Part shown: in pieces, positions 11,362 to 20,765 of the stretch | How positions within the stretch are numbered: the first letter of the stretch is position 1 | Layout of the letters: every line of letters begins with the position of its first letter | Assembly (NCBI GenBank): GCA_019359095.1 | Contig: JAHHHZ010000017.1 | Span: 248,001-312,000, forward strand | Source: Pleurocapsa minor HA4230-MV1 | Lineage (GTDB): Bacteria > Cyanobacteriota > Cyanobacteriia > Cyanobacteriales > Xenococcaceae | Direction: 5' to 3' | Length of the DNA stretch: 64,000 nt | Made by a program: the position numbers and the translations under genes | The notes under the pieces: generated by a model | Seen by the model: only the letters and a program-made list of their open reading frames with translations | Told to the model about the DNA's origin: nothing | The model's database searches: none

Positions 11362-11445
11362 GATTTACCCACATCAAGAAACAGAGGCGGTCAACCAAAA
11401 CTAAGCACTGAAAATCAGTTATTAATCGCTCTAGAATATTGACAT
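11362..11445 (+). pseudogene. Transposase fragment, IS5-like N-terminal region
   Basis: One plus-strand frame reads RGGQPKLSTENQLLIALEY followed by a stop where a Trp would be expected. This is the conserved N-terminal segment of IS5-family transposases (RGRPPKLS-EDQLL-TLEYWR). Only about 25 codons survive. It directly abuts the truncated MOSC gene on the opposite strand. Confidence 0.5.
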
Positions 11446-11453
11446 CGCCTGAT

Positions 11454-11729
11454 TCATGCAAGAGGTCTATTAAACTTTACGGTTTGATCTGTACCCTGTA
11501 TTTGCAGTGTCAGGGTATTAGTAGCTAAATCAAATTCTGAACGTAAAGCATGAATTTTGGAGTTGCGTTTGCCGTTAACAAAATTACCGTCTCGATCGAT
11601 AATCGCCCAAGTGCGATCGCCTTCTAATGCTCCAGATTCTAAAATAGTAACGCGATCGCAAGCTACCCAATCTAATGATTTAACGGGATAAACAAACAAG
11701 CGAGATACATAAGCAGTTGTGGCTGACAT
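11454..11729 (-). pseudogene. Truncated MOSC-domain protein (N-terminal barrel only)
   Basis: The 91-residue product matches the N-terminal beta-barrel domain of MOSC proteins (VSRLFVYPVKSLDW, GALEGDRTWAIIDRDGNFV), which normally are about 260 residues and carry a molybdenum-cofactor sulfurase C-terminal domain. Here the frame stops at 11454, immediately next to an IS5-like transposase fragment, and the last residues (about FNRPLA) may already be foreign. The gene is thus probably broken by an old insertion and deletion and non-functional. Start ATG at 11727-11729. Confidence 0.7.
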
Positions 11730-11844
11730 AGTTCATCATTGCCAATTGTCCATGTCCACTGATTGTCGCCGAAAAAAAAGACCGAATCAAGTAATTTACT
11801 CAATTCAGCCTATCTACAACCTTCAATCACAATATTTAATTAAC

Positions 11845-12726
11845 TTAAGGATATGTCCCGCGATCGATTTCGTCGAGAACGGCAGTGGCTTTTGCGCACA
11901 AAACTTCATGACACTTACCGTTAGTTGCCACAATACAACCCCAGCGTTTGACATCTCCTTGGTTGTAGTAAACAGGCTCACCATTGAGGTAGCTAAACTT
12001 ACCACCAGCTTCCGTGAGAATTAGCTCTGGGGCAGCAAAATCCCAGTCTTTAGCAGCCGATTTCCCTGATAAAGACAGATAAACATCAGATTCTTGTTCG
12101 AGTAGAGTCGAAATTTTACCCCCAACACCACCCATATATTTCTTACCCGCAAAGGGTAGGCGATCGATTAAGGCTTTAAAACGATCGTCGCGATGGGAAC
12201 GACTGACAATCAAGTAGAGATCTTCAATTTGATGGCGCTCGGATACCTTCAGGGGGGTAATCTTGCCGTCTTTAGTTTCGACAAAAGTACCATCATCTTT
12301 CGACGCGAAATAGACTTTTCCCGCTTCAGGAATCGCCACAATGCCAATAACAGGACGACCTTGATAGGCTAAGGCAATATGCATTCCATATTCCCCTGTT
12401 TTATCGATAAAGTCTCTTGTACCGTCTAAAGGATCGATAATCCATACCCAATCTTTGGCGATCGGTTCGGCTTTTTTGACATCAAAAGTTTCTTCAGACA
12501 AATAACCAAATTCTTCCGTACCCAATTTCTCTTGTAAACTGCTGAGAATATATTTATTTGCTGCTAAATCAGCTTCGGTAACAGGCCCATCTTTCTTGTC
12601 TTGAATATCTAAATCAAACGTATTTTTATGATAGAAAGAACTGAGAATATCCGCTGCACCCCAAGCAACAGAACGGGCAATTGTGAGAATTTCTGCCAAT
12701 TGGGCTTGATTTTTGTCCAAAGCCAT
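11845..12726 (-). CDS. cysQ: CysQ-like 3'(2'),5'-bisphosphate nucleotidase
   Basis: An inositol-monophosphatase superfamily phosphatase of 293 residues, likely removing the 3'-phosphate from PAP (from sulfate assimilation) or acting on inositol phosphates. The metal-binding motif WIIDPLDGTRDFI is at about residue 95, an upstream EE pair (YLSEE) at about 76, and the second motif WDFAAPELILTEAGG near residue 228. Start ATG at 12724-12726. The CysQ assignment over a general inositol monophosphatase rests on overall resemblance to cyanobacterial CysQ and is moderately sure. Stands alone. Confidence 0.8.
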   Translation of the reverse strand: MALDKNQAQLAEILTIARSVAWGAADILSSFYHKNTFDLDIQDKKDGPVTEADLAANKYILSSLQEKLGTEEFGYLSEETFDVKKAEPIAKDWVWIIDPLDGTRDFIDKTGEYGMHIALAYQGRPVIGIVAIPEAGKVYFASKDDGTFVETKDGKITPLKVSERHQIEDLYLIVSRSHRDDRFKALIDRLPFAGKKYMGGVGGKISTLLEQESDVYLSLSGKSAAKDWDFAAPELILTEAGGKFSYLNGEPVYYNQGDVKRWGCIVATNGKCHEVLCAKATAVLDEIDRGTYP

Positions 12727-12797
12727 CTCCTAAGATTTTGATGAATATTGCTTCATAATCTTACCTATAATAGGTTTGAATAGATAATCCAAAATTA

Positions 12798-13265
12798 ATG
12801 AATAAAGAGTTTTCTTTACTTTCCCCAACGGTTCAAGATCTTATTCAATCCCTGGATCTAGAGGCGCATCCAGAAGGAGGTTTTTATCGAGAGACATGGC
12901 GCTCAAACCTAATTTTGCCACAATCTACTCTACCTGATGGTTATGGGGGCGATCGCGTGGCTGGTACCGCTATTTTGTTTTTATTACCCACTGGTCATAG
13001 TTCTCGCTGGCACCGAGTAAAATCAGCTGAACTTTGGTTTCATCAAAAAGGAGATCCTCTAGAGTTAACCATTGCAGCATCGATTGAGCCAGAATCACCA
13101 TCAATCTATTTAGGTCGCGATCGCTGTTTTCAGGCAGTAGTACCCCCCCATTGGTGGCAGAAAGCTCAACCTATAGGTGGGGACGCGGGATATGCTTTAG
13201 TTGCCTGTGTGGTTGTTCCAGGCTTTGATTTTGACGATTTTGAGCTAATTGGTGAGGAGAAATAA
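12798..13265 (+). CDS. Cupin-fold DUF985-family protein
   Basis: A 155-residue single-domain cupin of the DUF985 (cupin_5) family. The family signature HPEGGFYRETWRS is at residues 23-35; SSRWHRVKSAELWFHQKGDPLEL forms the barrel strands near residues 73-95 with His residues that could bind metal; PPHWWQKA follows. Members are small barrels of unknown biochemical function, possibly sugar or metabolite binding. It is divergent from the cysQ-like gene with a 71-bp gap. Confidence 0.85.
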   Translation: MNKEFSLLSPTVQDLIQSLDLEAHPEGGFYRETWRSNLILPQSTLPDGYGGDRVAGTAILFLLPTGHSSRWHRVKSAELWFHQKGDPLELTIAASIEPESPSIYLGRDRCFQAVVPPHWWQKAQPIGGDAGYALVACVVVPGFDFDDFELIGEEK

Positions 13266-13287
13266 TTGCGCGAGTAATCTTCTGGAG

Positions 13288-15381
13288 CTAATAGCTAATA
13301 GCTTCACTTTTAAATAGCTTGATAACTTCAGGATTATAAACTAGCATATAGTTCCAATAGTTTTCAAACACTGACTCTACATAGCCTTGTGTTTCCTGAT
13401 AAGGAATTTGCTCGACAAACTCATCGGCATCTTTTAAACCATAACGCTTAACCCATTTGGCTACAGCATTAGGCCCCGCATTATAGCTAGCTACTGCCAA
13501 CATGGAGTTGTTGTTATATTTTTGGTGAGTAAAGTCTAGATAGTAAGTGCCAATATTGATATTATCTTCAGGGTTAGTCATGGAATAGTTAGCTAAACCG
13601 ATATTTTCGGCTGCTGCTTTAGCTGTTGGCGGAATGACTTGCATCAAACCCATTGCTCCCGCCGAAGATTCAATTTCTGGCTCAAAGCGAGATTCTTGGC
13701 GGATTAAAGAAGTAACTAATAACGGGTTGAGTTGACGCTGTTTAGACCATTTTAAAATAGTTGACTCAAACGGAAACGGATAAAGAGCTTGCCAATACTC
13801 AGGAGTTTGACGCAGTTGTTGCCATTGTTGTTTGTCTTCTGGACTATCTCTGTCTTGAAGATCGCCAATTTGGTTAATGCCGCGTAAATTTTGTCCTTGA
13901 TAGAGTTGTAATAGACCTTTGGTAAAATCATCGGCGATGCTTAATTTAGAGCGATCGCTAATTTCGCTTTGAAATTGTGTCCAAGCTTCCTGTTCTAGTC
14001 CTAATTTGTATAGCTCTTGGAAGGTTTTTGACCCCCCTGGAGGCATAATTTTCTCCACCTTAAGTACTTGAGGATCTTGCCGACGTATCGTGGTAAAGTC
14101 TCCCACATCCCAACCTAACGCCACCGCTGAGCGCCAAGCATAATATGACCGAGGAAATCTAGCTAGTACAGATTTATAGGCAACAGTAGCCTCTTGGGGA
14201 CGATTAAGCTTAGTTGCCCACTTCGCAATCCAGAATCCCGCCTTGGGTGCGAGTTTACTCTCGGGATTATTAATCACAATCGGTTGCGCCCATTGCCAGG
14301 CGCTGATTAAATCTCCTGCTTGCGCTTTGTTACTGGCAACATCCCAGCGATATTCGGCTGCTGCTTCGGAAGTTTTATAGTCAGTTAAGAGGGTTTGTAG
14401 AGCCTGGGTGGCAGATTTTGGGCTATTTAAAAGCTTGAAATATTGCGCTTTTTCTACTAAAGCTTCGGGCGCTTGTTGAGGAAATTGCGCGATCGCTCGC
14501 TCTAAATAGGTCACTGCTGCTTGAGGCTTAACCAGCGTAGCCAGCCGCCTTAAACCCAATCCTGTATCGACCGCCTCGGGATACTCTTGAATTAACTTAA
14601 GATAGTATTTTTTTGCCGTAACTTGGTCATTACCCAGGTGATGTCCTCGCCCTGCACGATATAGATTACGAGATGTATTCGGGGCTTTAGTGTAAGCTTG
14701 ACCTGCTTTGCCATAATCCCACTTGAGCCAGTAGCTATCGGCGATCGCCTCCCATTCGAGAGGAGTCAAGTGATGGGCATATTCTGTGACCAGGCGATCG
14801 CGCATTTGGTCTACCCCAGGAGCATCAGGAGTATATTTAACTAAAATCGCCATCAGACTTGGTTGATTGGGATTTTTACTCAACTGCTGCCGAATAATTT
14901 CTTGGGTGCTGGGATGAGCGGGAAATTCGGCGATCGCCTGTTGCCAATATTCAGGCTGCGATTTCCCCAGAAGGTATAGTGCTTCTCCTGTAACAGCAGA
15001 TGTGGGATATTGAGCTACTACCTGTTGCCAAGTTTGAACTGCTGCTGAATCGTTTTGCTCAAGCTGGTATGCTTTACCTTTAGCCAGTAAAATATGAGCT
15101 GCCAGCAGAGGATATTCTTGCTCTAAATCTTCAAGTTCGGTTAATGCTGCTTTGCCTTGTCGATCCTCAATTAAATCTGAAGCAACCAGGAAACTATGAC
15201 GAGTACTTGCTGGTGGATTACCCATCGCTAGAGGCGTTTGCTCAGTAGACAGATCATTTTTATAATCAGCAGTATCAGCAAAGGATTTACTGGCATCAAT
15301 CAAAGCTTCTAAACCTATTACTGTTGATATTGAAGCAAGAACAATTAAGAGAAAAACTTTGCTATTCAATAATTTCCACAT
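13288..15381 (-). CDS. Soluble lytic murein transglycosylase-like protein (SLT domain)
   Basis: A 697-residue peptidoglycan lyase that would cleave between MurNAc and GlcNAc in the periplasm. Residues 8-28 form a signal anchor. The long middle region (about 60-530) is built of TPR-like helical hairpins, as in Slt70. The C-terminal SLT catalytic domain starts near residue 545: TSLIRQESRFEPE contains the catalytic Glu (about residue 564), followed by AGAMGLMQVIPPTA and the SYNAGPNAVAKW motif. Stands alone; convergent with the DUF985 gene. Confidence 0.9.
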   Translation of the reverse strand: MWKLLNSKVFLLIVLASISTVIGLEALIDASKSFADTADYKNDLSTEQTPLAMGNPPASTRHSFLVASDLIEDRQGKAALTELEDLEQEYPLLAAHILLAKGKAYQLEQNDSAAVQTWQQVVAQYPTSAVTGEALYLLGKSQPEYWQQAIAEFPAHPSTQEIIRQQLSKNPNQPSLMAILVKYTPDAPGVDQMRDRLVTEYAHHLTPLEWEAIADSYWLKWDYGKAGQAYTKAPNTSRNLYRAGRGHHLGNDQVTAKKYYLKLIQEYPEAVDTGLGLRRLATLVKPQAAVTYLERAIAQFPQQAPEALVEKAQYFKLLNSPKSATQALQTLLTDYKTSEAAAEYRWDVASNKAQAGDLISAWQWAQPIVINNPESKLAPKAGFWIAKWATKLNRPQEATVAYKSVLARFPRSYYAWRSAVALGWDVGDFTTIRRQDPQVLKVEKIMPPGGSKTFQELYKLGLEQEAWTQFQSEISDRSKLSIADDFTKGLLQLYQGQNLRGINQIGDLQDRDSPEDKQQWQQLRQTPEYWQALYPFPFESTILKWSKQRQLNPLLVTSLIRQESRFEPEIESSAGAMGLMQVIPPTAKAAAENIGLANYSMTNPEDNINIGTYYLDFTHQKYNNNSMLAVASYNAGPNAVAKWVKRYGLKDADEFVEQIPYQETQGYVESVFENYWNYMLVYNPEVIKLFKSEAISY

Positions 15382-15710
15382 ATTAGTTTTTTAAAGGCAT
15401 ACAGACGTAGCTATAAGATTAATATTCCCCTGAAAAATATTTTTTATATCATTCAAATAATTGACTGATAATAATTATTTCTTAGTTAATGATTGAGTAA
15501 CAGTAATCTAAATGCTTAGATCGAGATCGGTAATAGTTTTATTTTATTGTTTTTACTATAGTTAAATTATGCAGTTACATTGAAGTTTTGATGAAGTAAA
15601 CAAAAAGTTGCTTCAAATTCAATACCTGACAGGGTACTTATAGCCCTATGTAACAACGTTAGGACATCTTGGAAATACTACTCCCTATTTGCGAAGCTTA
15701 TCCTTTAGGA

Positions 15711-15768
15711 CTCCCTACTCCCTACTCCCTACTCCCTACTCCCTACTTCCTACTTCCTACTTCCTATT
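15711..15768. repeat. Heptamer repeat (CTCCCTA / TTCCTAC)
   Basis: About five copies of a CCCTACT unit followed by about three of a CCTACTT variant, with a CCTTTAGG palindrome just before (15702-15709). It lies in the gap 15382-15817 between two minus-strand genes; the rest of that gap is AT-rich with no gene seen. Confidence 0.8.
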
Positions 15769-15817
15769 TACGAGCCAATTACTATTAATGTTCTAATCTA
15801 ACTTTGTACGGCTATAC

Positions 15818-17218
15818 CTAATATTCTACTAACTGCCAATATTGATCATCTCCAGGAAATTTAGCAATTACAGCAGTTGTTCCTGATTGAATTACAACAT
15901 TACCAGAAAAATAATTTCCATATTTATTGAGCGGTGTCCAGTGTTTTGTCTCCAAATCAATTACTTGAACGTCAACAGCTTCAGGAACAACTAAATTAAA
16001 ATAGGTAGACCAATTAGGCTTTAAATCTACTGATAAAGGTTCAATTAGGCTCGCGTGGTATTGATAGAAATGACCAAAAACTTTAGGTAATTGAGCAGTA
16101 GAATTAGTTGCCTGTATTTGATACTTAATCACTTCTCCATAATGTTCTACGTCATCTTTTTGTTTAGCATAAATAGTTAAGTCATAAGTACCAGCACTGG
16201 GTGGAGCAATACTGACAATGATATTATCTCCTTGACGATTGACTAAAATAGTATTGATTACCTCTAGATTATTTTGCTTCAGTTCGGCGATCGCCACTAC
16301 ATCTTGAGGTGCTTGAAGTTTAAGATCGATGCGATTAGCAGCAGTAATTTGATAGTTATTATGACTAATTGTGGCTAATCTTAAATTATAAAAGCGAGAG
16401 GAAATATGCGGTAAATTATCAAATTCTGCTCTGGTATAAGTTTGCTCTAATAGTTGCCAACCTGGATCTTCTGGGTAATGGTTATTGAGAAATTGTTGGG
16501 GAGAAGTTGCAAAGTAATCAGGATTGTACTCAAAAGTAAACTTGTCATTTTGAACCGAACCAGCACCAAAAGTTGCATCTAATAAATACCAAGCGCCGTC
16601 TATTTTAATGCTGTTCCAAGCATGATTAGTGTTCTGGAATCGAAGATCGTCTACTGGAGTTGCACCCCTAGCATAGCCAATCACAGTTACTGCTTCTAAA
16701 TTCATTGCTTCAGCTAGTGCTTGATAGAGATTACTATAGCCTGAACAAATGGTAGTGCGATCGCTTAATACTTTTGTCGGATTAACATTAGGATAGTTAT
16801 TGTTGTTTAGTGCATCATGAAATGCAACAAGATCATAGCTAATATGTTGAGTGATCCAAGCATAAATAATTCTCGCTTTATCTGCCTCTGTCGGTGCATT
16901 TTGGGCGAGTAAATCGGCTAATTCTGTTACCGATGAACCTGAATAATTTAACTCCTTTGCCAGGAGATCGATTTCGGAAAAATCTTGTTGAGCTAAATCT
17001 TCGGTATTTCCAAACTGAATTGGTTGGTATTTATGACTGGCAAAAACCTCTGATGGCAACGAAATTAACTGCTGTTGCTCAAAAGAGTTAATTGCTTGAT
17101 AAATATTACCAATTGTGAGCAATAAAGTACCGCCCAAAACAGCGCTAAGAAAGCCACGCTTGAGGCTATTATATTTCTTGTAGCTTAATTGCAGTTTGAA
17201 ACTACCTTTAGTAGTCAT
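15818..17218 (-). CDS. Transglutaminase-like cysteine protein, membrane anchored
   Basis: A 466-residue protein with an N-terminal hydrophobic anchor (about residues 23-43) and a transglutaminase-core domain (about 105-220) likely outside the cytoplasm. The triad is visible: Cys in TTICSGYSNL (about 158), His in NTNHAWNSIK (about 199) and Asp in WYLLDATFGAG (about 214). The C-terminal half is a beta-rich region of unknown role. Proteins of this bacterial type resemble eukaryotic Cyk3/KyphoScoliosis peptidases and may be proteases or crosslinkers. No operon partner is evident. Confidence 0.75.
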   Translation of the reverse strand: MTTKGSFKLQLSYKKYNSLKRGFLSAVLGGTLLLTIGNIYQAINSFEQQQLISLPSEVFASHKYQPIQFGNTEDLAQQDFSEIDLLAKELNYSGSSVTELADLLAQNAPTEADKARIIYAWITQHISYDLVAFHDALNNNNYPNVNPTKVLSDRTTICSGYSNLYQALAEAMNLEAVTVIGYARGATPVDDLRFQNTNHAWNSIKIDGAWYLLDATFGAGSVQNDKFTFEYNPDYFATSPQQFLNNHYPEDPGWQLLEQTYTRAEFDNLPHISSRFYNLRLATISHNNYQITAANRIDLKLQAPQDVVAIAELKQNNLEVINTILVNRQGDNIIVSIAPPSAGTYDLTIYAKQKDDVEHYGEVIKYQIQATNSTAQLPKVFGHFYQYHASLIEPLSVDLKPNWSTYFNLVVPEAVDVQVIDLETKHWTPLNKYGNYFSGNVVIQSGTTAVIAKFPGDDQYWQLVEY

Positions 17219-17412
17219 AAAATATCTTTGAGATCCCGATAAAACTGGTGATTTCTCAAGATAATTGCTAGGAATGCCTTGCTGGAGCGATCTTAATTAC
17301 CTTGACTCTGTGATATTTCGCACAAACCAGCGCTTTGGTGATTACTGCTCGATATTTACAACTATTGTTTGATTAGACTTCACTCCCAAATTAATTCTCC
17401 TATCCCTTGCTC

Positions 17413-17922
17413 ATGAAAGTCATCTCTTGCCAATTCAAACTTCATGGACAGGCTATTCTAGATATATTTAATGAGGCGATCGCTAATTCCACTGCTCTGT
17501 ATGATTATGAACCTAGAAATTTAGCCACAATTCAAACTTGGTTCCAGATAAAAGCAGAACACAACTATCCTATTATTGGCATCGAAGATAGCAACGGTAG
17601 ATTAATGGGATTCTCTACCTATGGCACTTTTCGCACTCATGCAGCTTATCAATATTCAGTAGAACATTCAGTTTATGTAGAGGCTAAATTTCGAGGTAAA
17701 GGTATTGGCAAAAAGCTTTTACAAGAACTAATACTGCTAGCGCAACAACAGAATTACCATACAATCATCGGCGGTATCGATGCCGAAAACACAATTAGTA
17801 TCAAATTACATCAATCATTAGGTTTTACTCACTGTGGCACTATTAAACAGGTAGGGTTTAAGTTCGGCAGATGGTTAGACTTAGAGTTTTATCAGTTAAT
17901 CTTATCAACTCCAAATCTATAA
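17413..17922 (+). CDS. GNAT-family acetyltransferase, phosphinothricin acetyltransferase-like
   Basis: A 169-residue acetyl-CoA dependent N-acetyltransferase resembling the Pat/Bar and YncA (MnaT) group. The N-terminal segment HGQAILDIFNEAIANSTALYDY and the acetyl-CoA motif VEAKFRGKGIGKKLL (about residue 95) are typical, and LHQSLGFTHCGTIKQVG matches the family C-terminus. Natural substrate may be methionine sulfone-like or related amines; this cannot be told here. I chose the ATG at 17413 rather than an in-frame TTG six bases earlier. Confidence 0.85.
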   Translation: MKVISCQFKLHGQAILDIFNEAIANSTALYDYEPRNLATIQTWFQIKAEHNYPIIGIEDSNGRLMGFSTYGTFRTHAAYQYSVEHSVYVEAKFRGKGIGKKLLQELILLAQQQNYHTIIGGIDAENTISIKLHQSLGFTHCGTIKQVGFKFGRWLDLEFYQLILSTPNL

Positions 17923-18017
17923 ATCTATCTAGAGAAAATGTAGTTTAGGAAAATAGTATATTAAATAACTAATAACTAATAACTAGCAGGTTGCTTATCC
18001 CATCATTTATCAAAATA

Positions 18018-19097
18018 CTATCTAAAGGGAGGAGAATACATCAAACCACCATCTGTCCAAAGGGCATTTTGACCCCTTTCTAAATCAAAAGGTAGACCAA
18101 TATTACGCTCATATACCTCGTCATAATTACCGACGTGCTTGACAACTCTTTGGGCAAAATCATTAGGTAGTCCCATCTCTTTGCCAAAATTCCCCTCTAA
18201 GCCCAAAAAACGTCTAATTTCAGGATCTTTTGTCCGAGCAAAACTAGCTATGTTTTCTGAATTAATGCCTAATTCGTCCGCTTCAATCATCGCATATATC
18301 ACCCACTTAACTACATCGAACCATTGAGAGTCGCCGTCTGCTATTACAGGGCCCAAAGGTTCTTTTGACAATACCGCCTCTAGCACCTGATGATCGTCGG
18401 GTTGTTTTAATCCTGCACGTCCAACAGTTAATTGAGAGCGATCGCTGGTAGCAGCATCACAACGTCTCTCTTGATAAGCTGTAAATAACATATTTGCATC
18501 TTCTAATACCACAGGAGTATAATTCAAACCTAAATTTCGCATGTTATCGGCTAAATTCTGCTCGTTAGTTGTTCCTGATAACACACAGACTGATTTACCG
18601 TCTAAGTCTTCTAATTCTTCAATCTCACTGTCGTTTTTGACTAATATTCCCTGACCATCATAAAAAGTTGTGGGAGCAAACTCCAGACCAACTGAAGTAT
18701 CACGGCTTAATGTCCAAGTAGTATTACGACTTAGCAAATCCACCTCTCCCGACTGCACCGCTAGAAACCGAGCCTCTGTATCGAGATCGCGGTACTCTAC
18801 TTTGCTGGGGTAATCAAAAATGGCTGCGGCTACTGCACGACATAAATCTACATCCATTCCTGAGTACTTGCCGTTTTCATCGGCAAAACTAAATCCAGGT
18901 AGCTGTCCATTAACGCCACAGATTAATTTTCCTCTACTTTTGACTGTATTTAAGCGACTAGTAATGATACCAGTTGCCTCAGCTTTCGCATCACCTTTAG
19001 CCTGACTATTTTCAGCTTCATTGTTACTACAGCCACCAACTAGCAACAGCGCGATCATGGCTACAGAAATTAGTTTTAAATTTATTTGGGTCAACAT
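18018..19097 (-). CDS. aapJ: Periplasmic L-amino-acid binding lipoprotein (AapJ-like)
   Basis: The substrate-binding protein of a polar/general L-amino acid ABC importer, 359 residues. A lipobox LLVGGC puts the lipidated Cys at residue 23. The bacterial solute-binding family 3 signature follows (GVNGQLPGFSFADENGKYSGMDVDLCRAVAAA split over residues 60-90), and the long C-terminal part typical of AapJ ends DGGLMYSPPFR. Permease and ATPase genes (aapQMP) are not next to it. A short duplicate of its 3' end lies directly upstream at 19144-19232, a trace of a former tandem copy. Confidence 0.9.
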   Translation of the reverse strand: MLTQINLKLISVAMIALLLVGGCSNNEAENSQAKGDAKAEATGIITSRLNTVKSRGKLICGVNGQLPGFSFADENGKYSGMDVDLCRAVAAAIFDYPSKVEYRDLDTEARFLAVQSGEVDLLSRNTTWTLSRDTSVGLEFAPTTFYDGQGILVKNDSEIEELEDLDGKSVCVLSGTTNEQNLADNMRNLGLNYTPVVLEDANMLFTAYQERRCDAATSDRSQLTVGRAGLKQPDDHQVLEAVLSKEPLGPVIADGDSQWFDVVKWVIYAMIEADELGINSENIASFARTKDPEIRRFLGLEGNFGKEMGLPNDFAQRVVKHVGNYDEVYERNIGLPFDLERGQNALWTDGGLMYSPPFR

Positions 19098-19143
19098 AAT
19101 ATACTACTTTTACACAAGACTTTTAATGACACTGAGAATCAGG

Positions 19144-19232
19144 TTAGCGGAAAGGAGGAGAATACATCAAGCCACCATCAAGCCACAGGGAATTTACACC
19201 TCGTTCTAAATTCAATCGCATTTTAACTTGAG
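19144..19232 (-). pseudogene. Remnant of a second aapJ-like gene (3' end only)
   Basis: Read on the minus strand this gives LNLERGVNSLWLDGGLMYSP then PFR and a stop, nearly the same as the C-terminus of the adjacent aapJ-like protein (DLERGQNALWTDGGLMYSPP). No upstream coding sequence of that family remains before the next gene at 19375. It shows that two tandem copies once existed and one was lost by deletion. Confidence 0.8.
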
Positions 19233-19374
19233 ATGAACCATAAAATAGTATTTTTTACAAGCGATCGCCCTCAAGCAGGTTTTAAAAAGGTAAACTAGAT
19301 ATGAAGTACATCCATAGCTCATTTATAAATATTTTTACTTATTTTACTTATCAAACTTTTATCTAGAAATATAT

Positions 19375-20490
19375 ATGCGGACAACTGCAATCAAAGTATT
19401 TCTCGGAACATCATTAACCATATTGCTCCCAATCGAGGTTTTAGCAGAGTCTGAACCAAAATTGAGTAACTTGACTGAATCTGAGTTTGAGTTTTTGACG
19501 GCTCAACAAGCTGATGCTGGGATTAGCACCTTACACTCTTTTCCTACCAATGCCAATTTGGAGCAAAATCCTCTTATCTTTGACACCCAACTTACTAATC
19601 TTAATTTCACTCTCGAATTAGAGGATGACCAGTCTAGATTACCAAACTTCTCTGACTACGATTCGGCTCAAGATTCGGCTCAAGATTCATCTTCTTTTAA
19701 AGCAGGAGTTGCTTCATGGCAAAGCAAAACCAAATTAGGTGTCATGAAGCTAGACGGTAATTTCAATTCCTCAGCGCATTTTACTCAAGGAAAAGCTTCT
19801 CTATCAAGTCCTACTGCTCTTGGCTCAGTTGATTTATCAATTAATCTAGATCGGCAGATTAGACCTATTCAGGCTACTACTGGTTGGCATACTAATACGC
19901 CTTTGGGTTCTCTAGCCGTTAAAGGCAACTTCAATCAAGATATAACTTTTACTGGCGCAAATGCAGCTTGGAATGCGAAAACCCGTCTGGGTAAAGTAAC
20001 CGTCCGAGGAAATTTCGACCACGACACCAACTTTAGTGGAGTCAATGCAGCGTGGAAGGCTAAAACATCATTTGCTTCATTAGCAGTAAACGGCAACTTT
20101 GATCGAGATATAACCTTTACTGGTGCTAACGTCAAAATTGACTCCAAAGCTTTGATTGGTTCTTTTAAAGCCGATATTAAACTCGATCGCGACACCAAGT
20201 TTAATGGGGCGGAAGCCTCTTGGGATGCTAATCTCTTGTTTGGCTCAAATATCGGGGTTAGTGGCAAGTTCGATCAAACTAATTCTTTTACAGGAGGTAG
20301 CATTAAACTAGGAGCGCAATCCTTGATCGGCGTTGTGGGAGTTAAAGCAAATCTTGATGCGGATACTCAATTTACCAGCGGTAGTGCCTTCTGGAGAGCT
20401 AAAATCAGAGCAGGTTATATCGGTTTAGATGCCGATCTTGAAAAAGACGGTAATTTTTCCTCTAAGTTAGATTTACAATTTCCGCTGTAG
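19375..20490 (+). CDS. Exported beta-strand repeat protein, unrecognised
   Basis: A 371-residue protein with a signal peptide (cleavage likely after VLA, residue 24). After a Ser/Asp-rich linker (to about residue 105) comes a series of about ten imperfect repeats of 25-28 residues with consensus A-W-x-A-K-T-x-L-G-x-L-x-V-x-G-N-F-D-x-D-x-x-F-T-G. Each unit looks like two short beta strands with alternating polar and non-polar residues, so a beta-barrel or solenoid is plausible, possibly in the outer membrane. I do not recognise a family. No RNA or mobile element is close apart from the aapJ remnant upstream. Confidence 0.7.
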   Translation: MRTTAIKVFLGTSLTILLPIEVLAESEPKLSNLTESEFEFLTAQQADAGISTLHSFPTNANLEQNPLIFDTQLTNLNFTLELEDDQSRLPNFSDYDSAQDSAQDSSSFKAGVASWQSKTKLGVMKLDGNFNSSAHFTQGKASLSSPTALGSVDLSINLDRQIRPIQATTGWHTNTPLGSLAVKGNFNQDITFTGANAAWNAKTRLGKVTVRGNFDHDTNFSGVNAAWKAKTSFASLAVNGNFDRDITFTGANVKIDSKALIGSFKADIKLDRDTKFNGAEASWDANLLFGSNIGVSGKFDQTNSFTGGSIKLGAQSLIGVVGVKANLDADTQFTSGSAFWRAKIRAGYIGLDADLEKDGNFSSKLDLQFPL

Positions 20491-20765
20491 CTATGATTGT
20501 CTGGATGGTTATTTTTAAGCTGAAGATAACTCCGTTAAACTACCCACTACCTATATGCGAAGCGGTATCTCCAACTATGCGACTTGTGCCGCTTAGTTCG
20601 GTAGACAAGTCCTTTAGGACTACCTACTAATTGTCTATCGCTAATCTTGTACGGCTATATTTAAAGGGCGATCGCTTTTACTTAAACTTTTTGCTGCTCA
20701 AACTAGCTAAAATATGCTTTATATGCAGATATCGGTAATATAAAGGGATAATAAAAGAAAGATCA
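20491..20765. repeat. Gap with GCGAAGCGGTAT / CCTTTAGG dispersed repeat
   Basis: Contains a block at about 20556-20630 with ATGCGAAGCGGTATCTCCAA, then AGTCCTTTAGGACT, matching in pieces the blocks at 9500-9565, 15689-15709 and 26355-26425. No gene seen. Confidence 0.65.
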
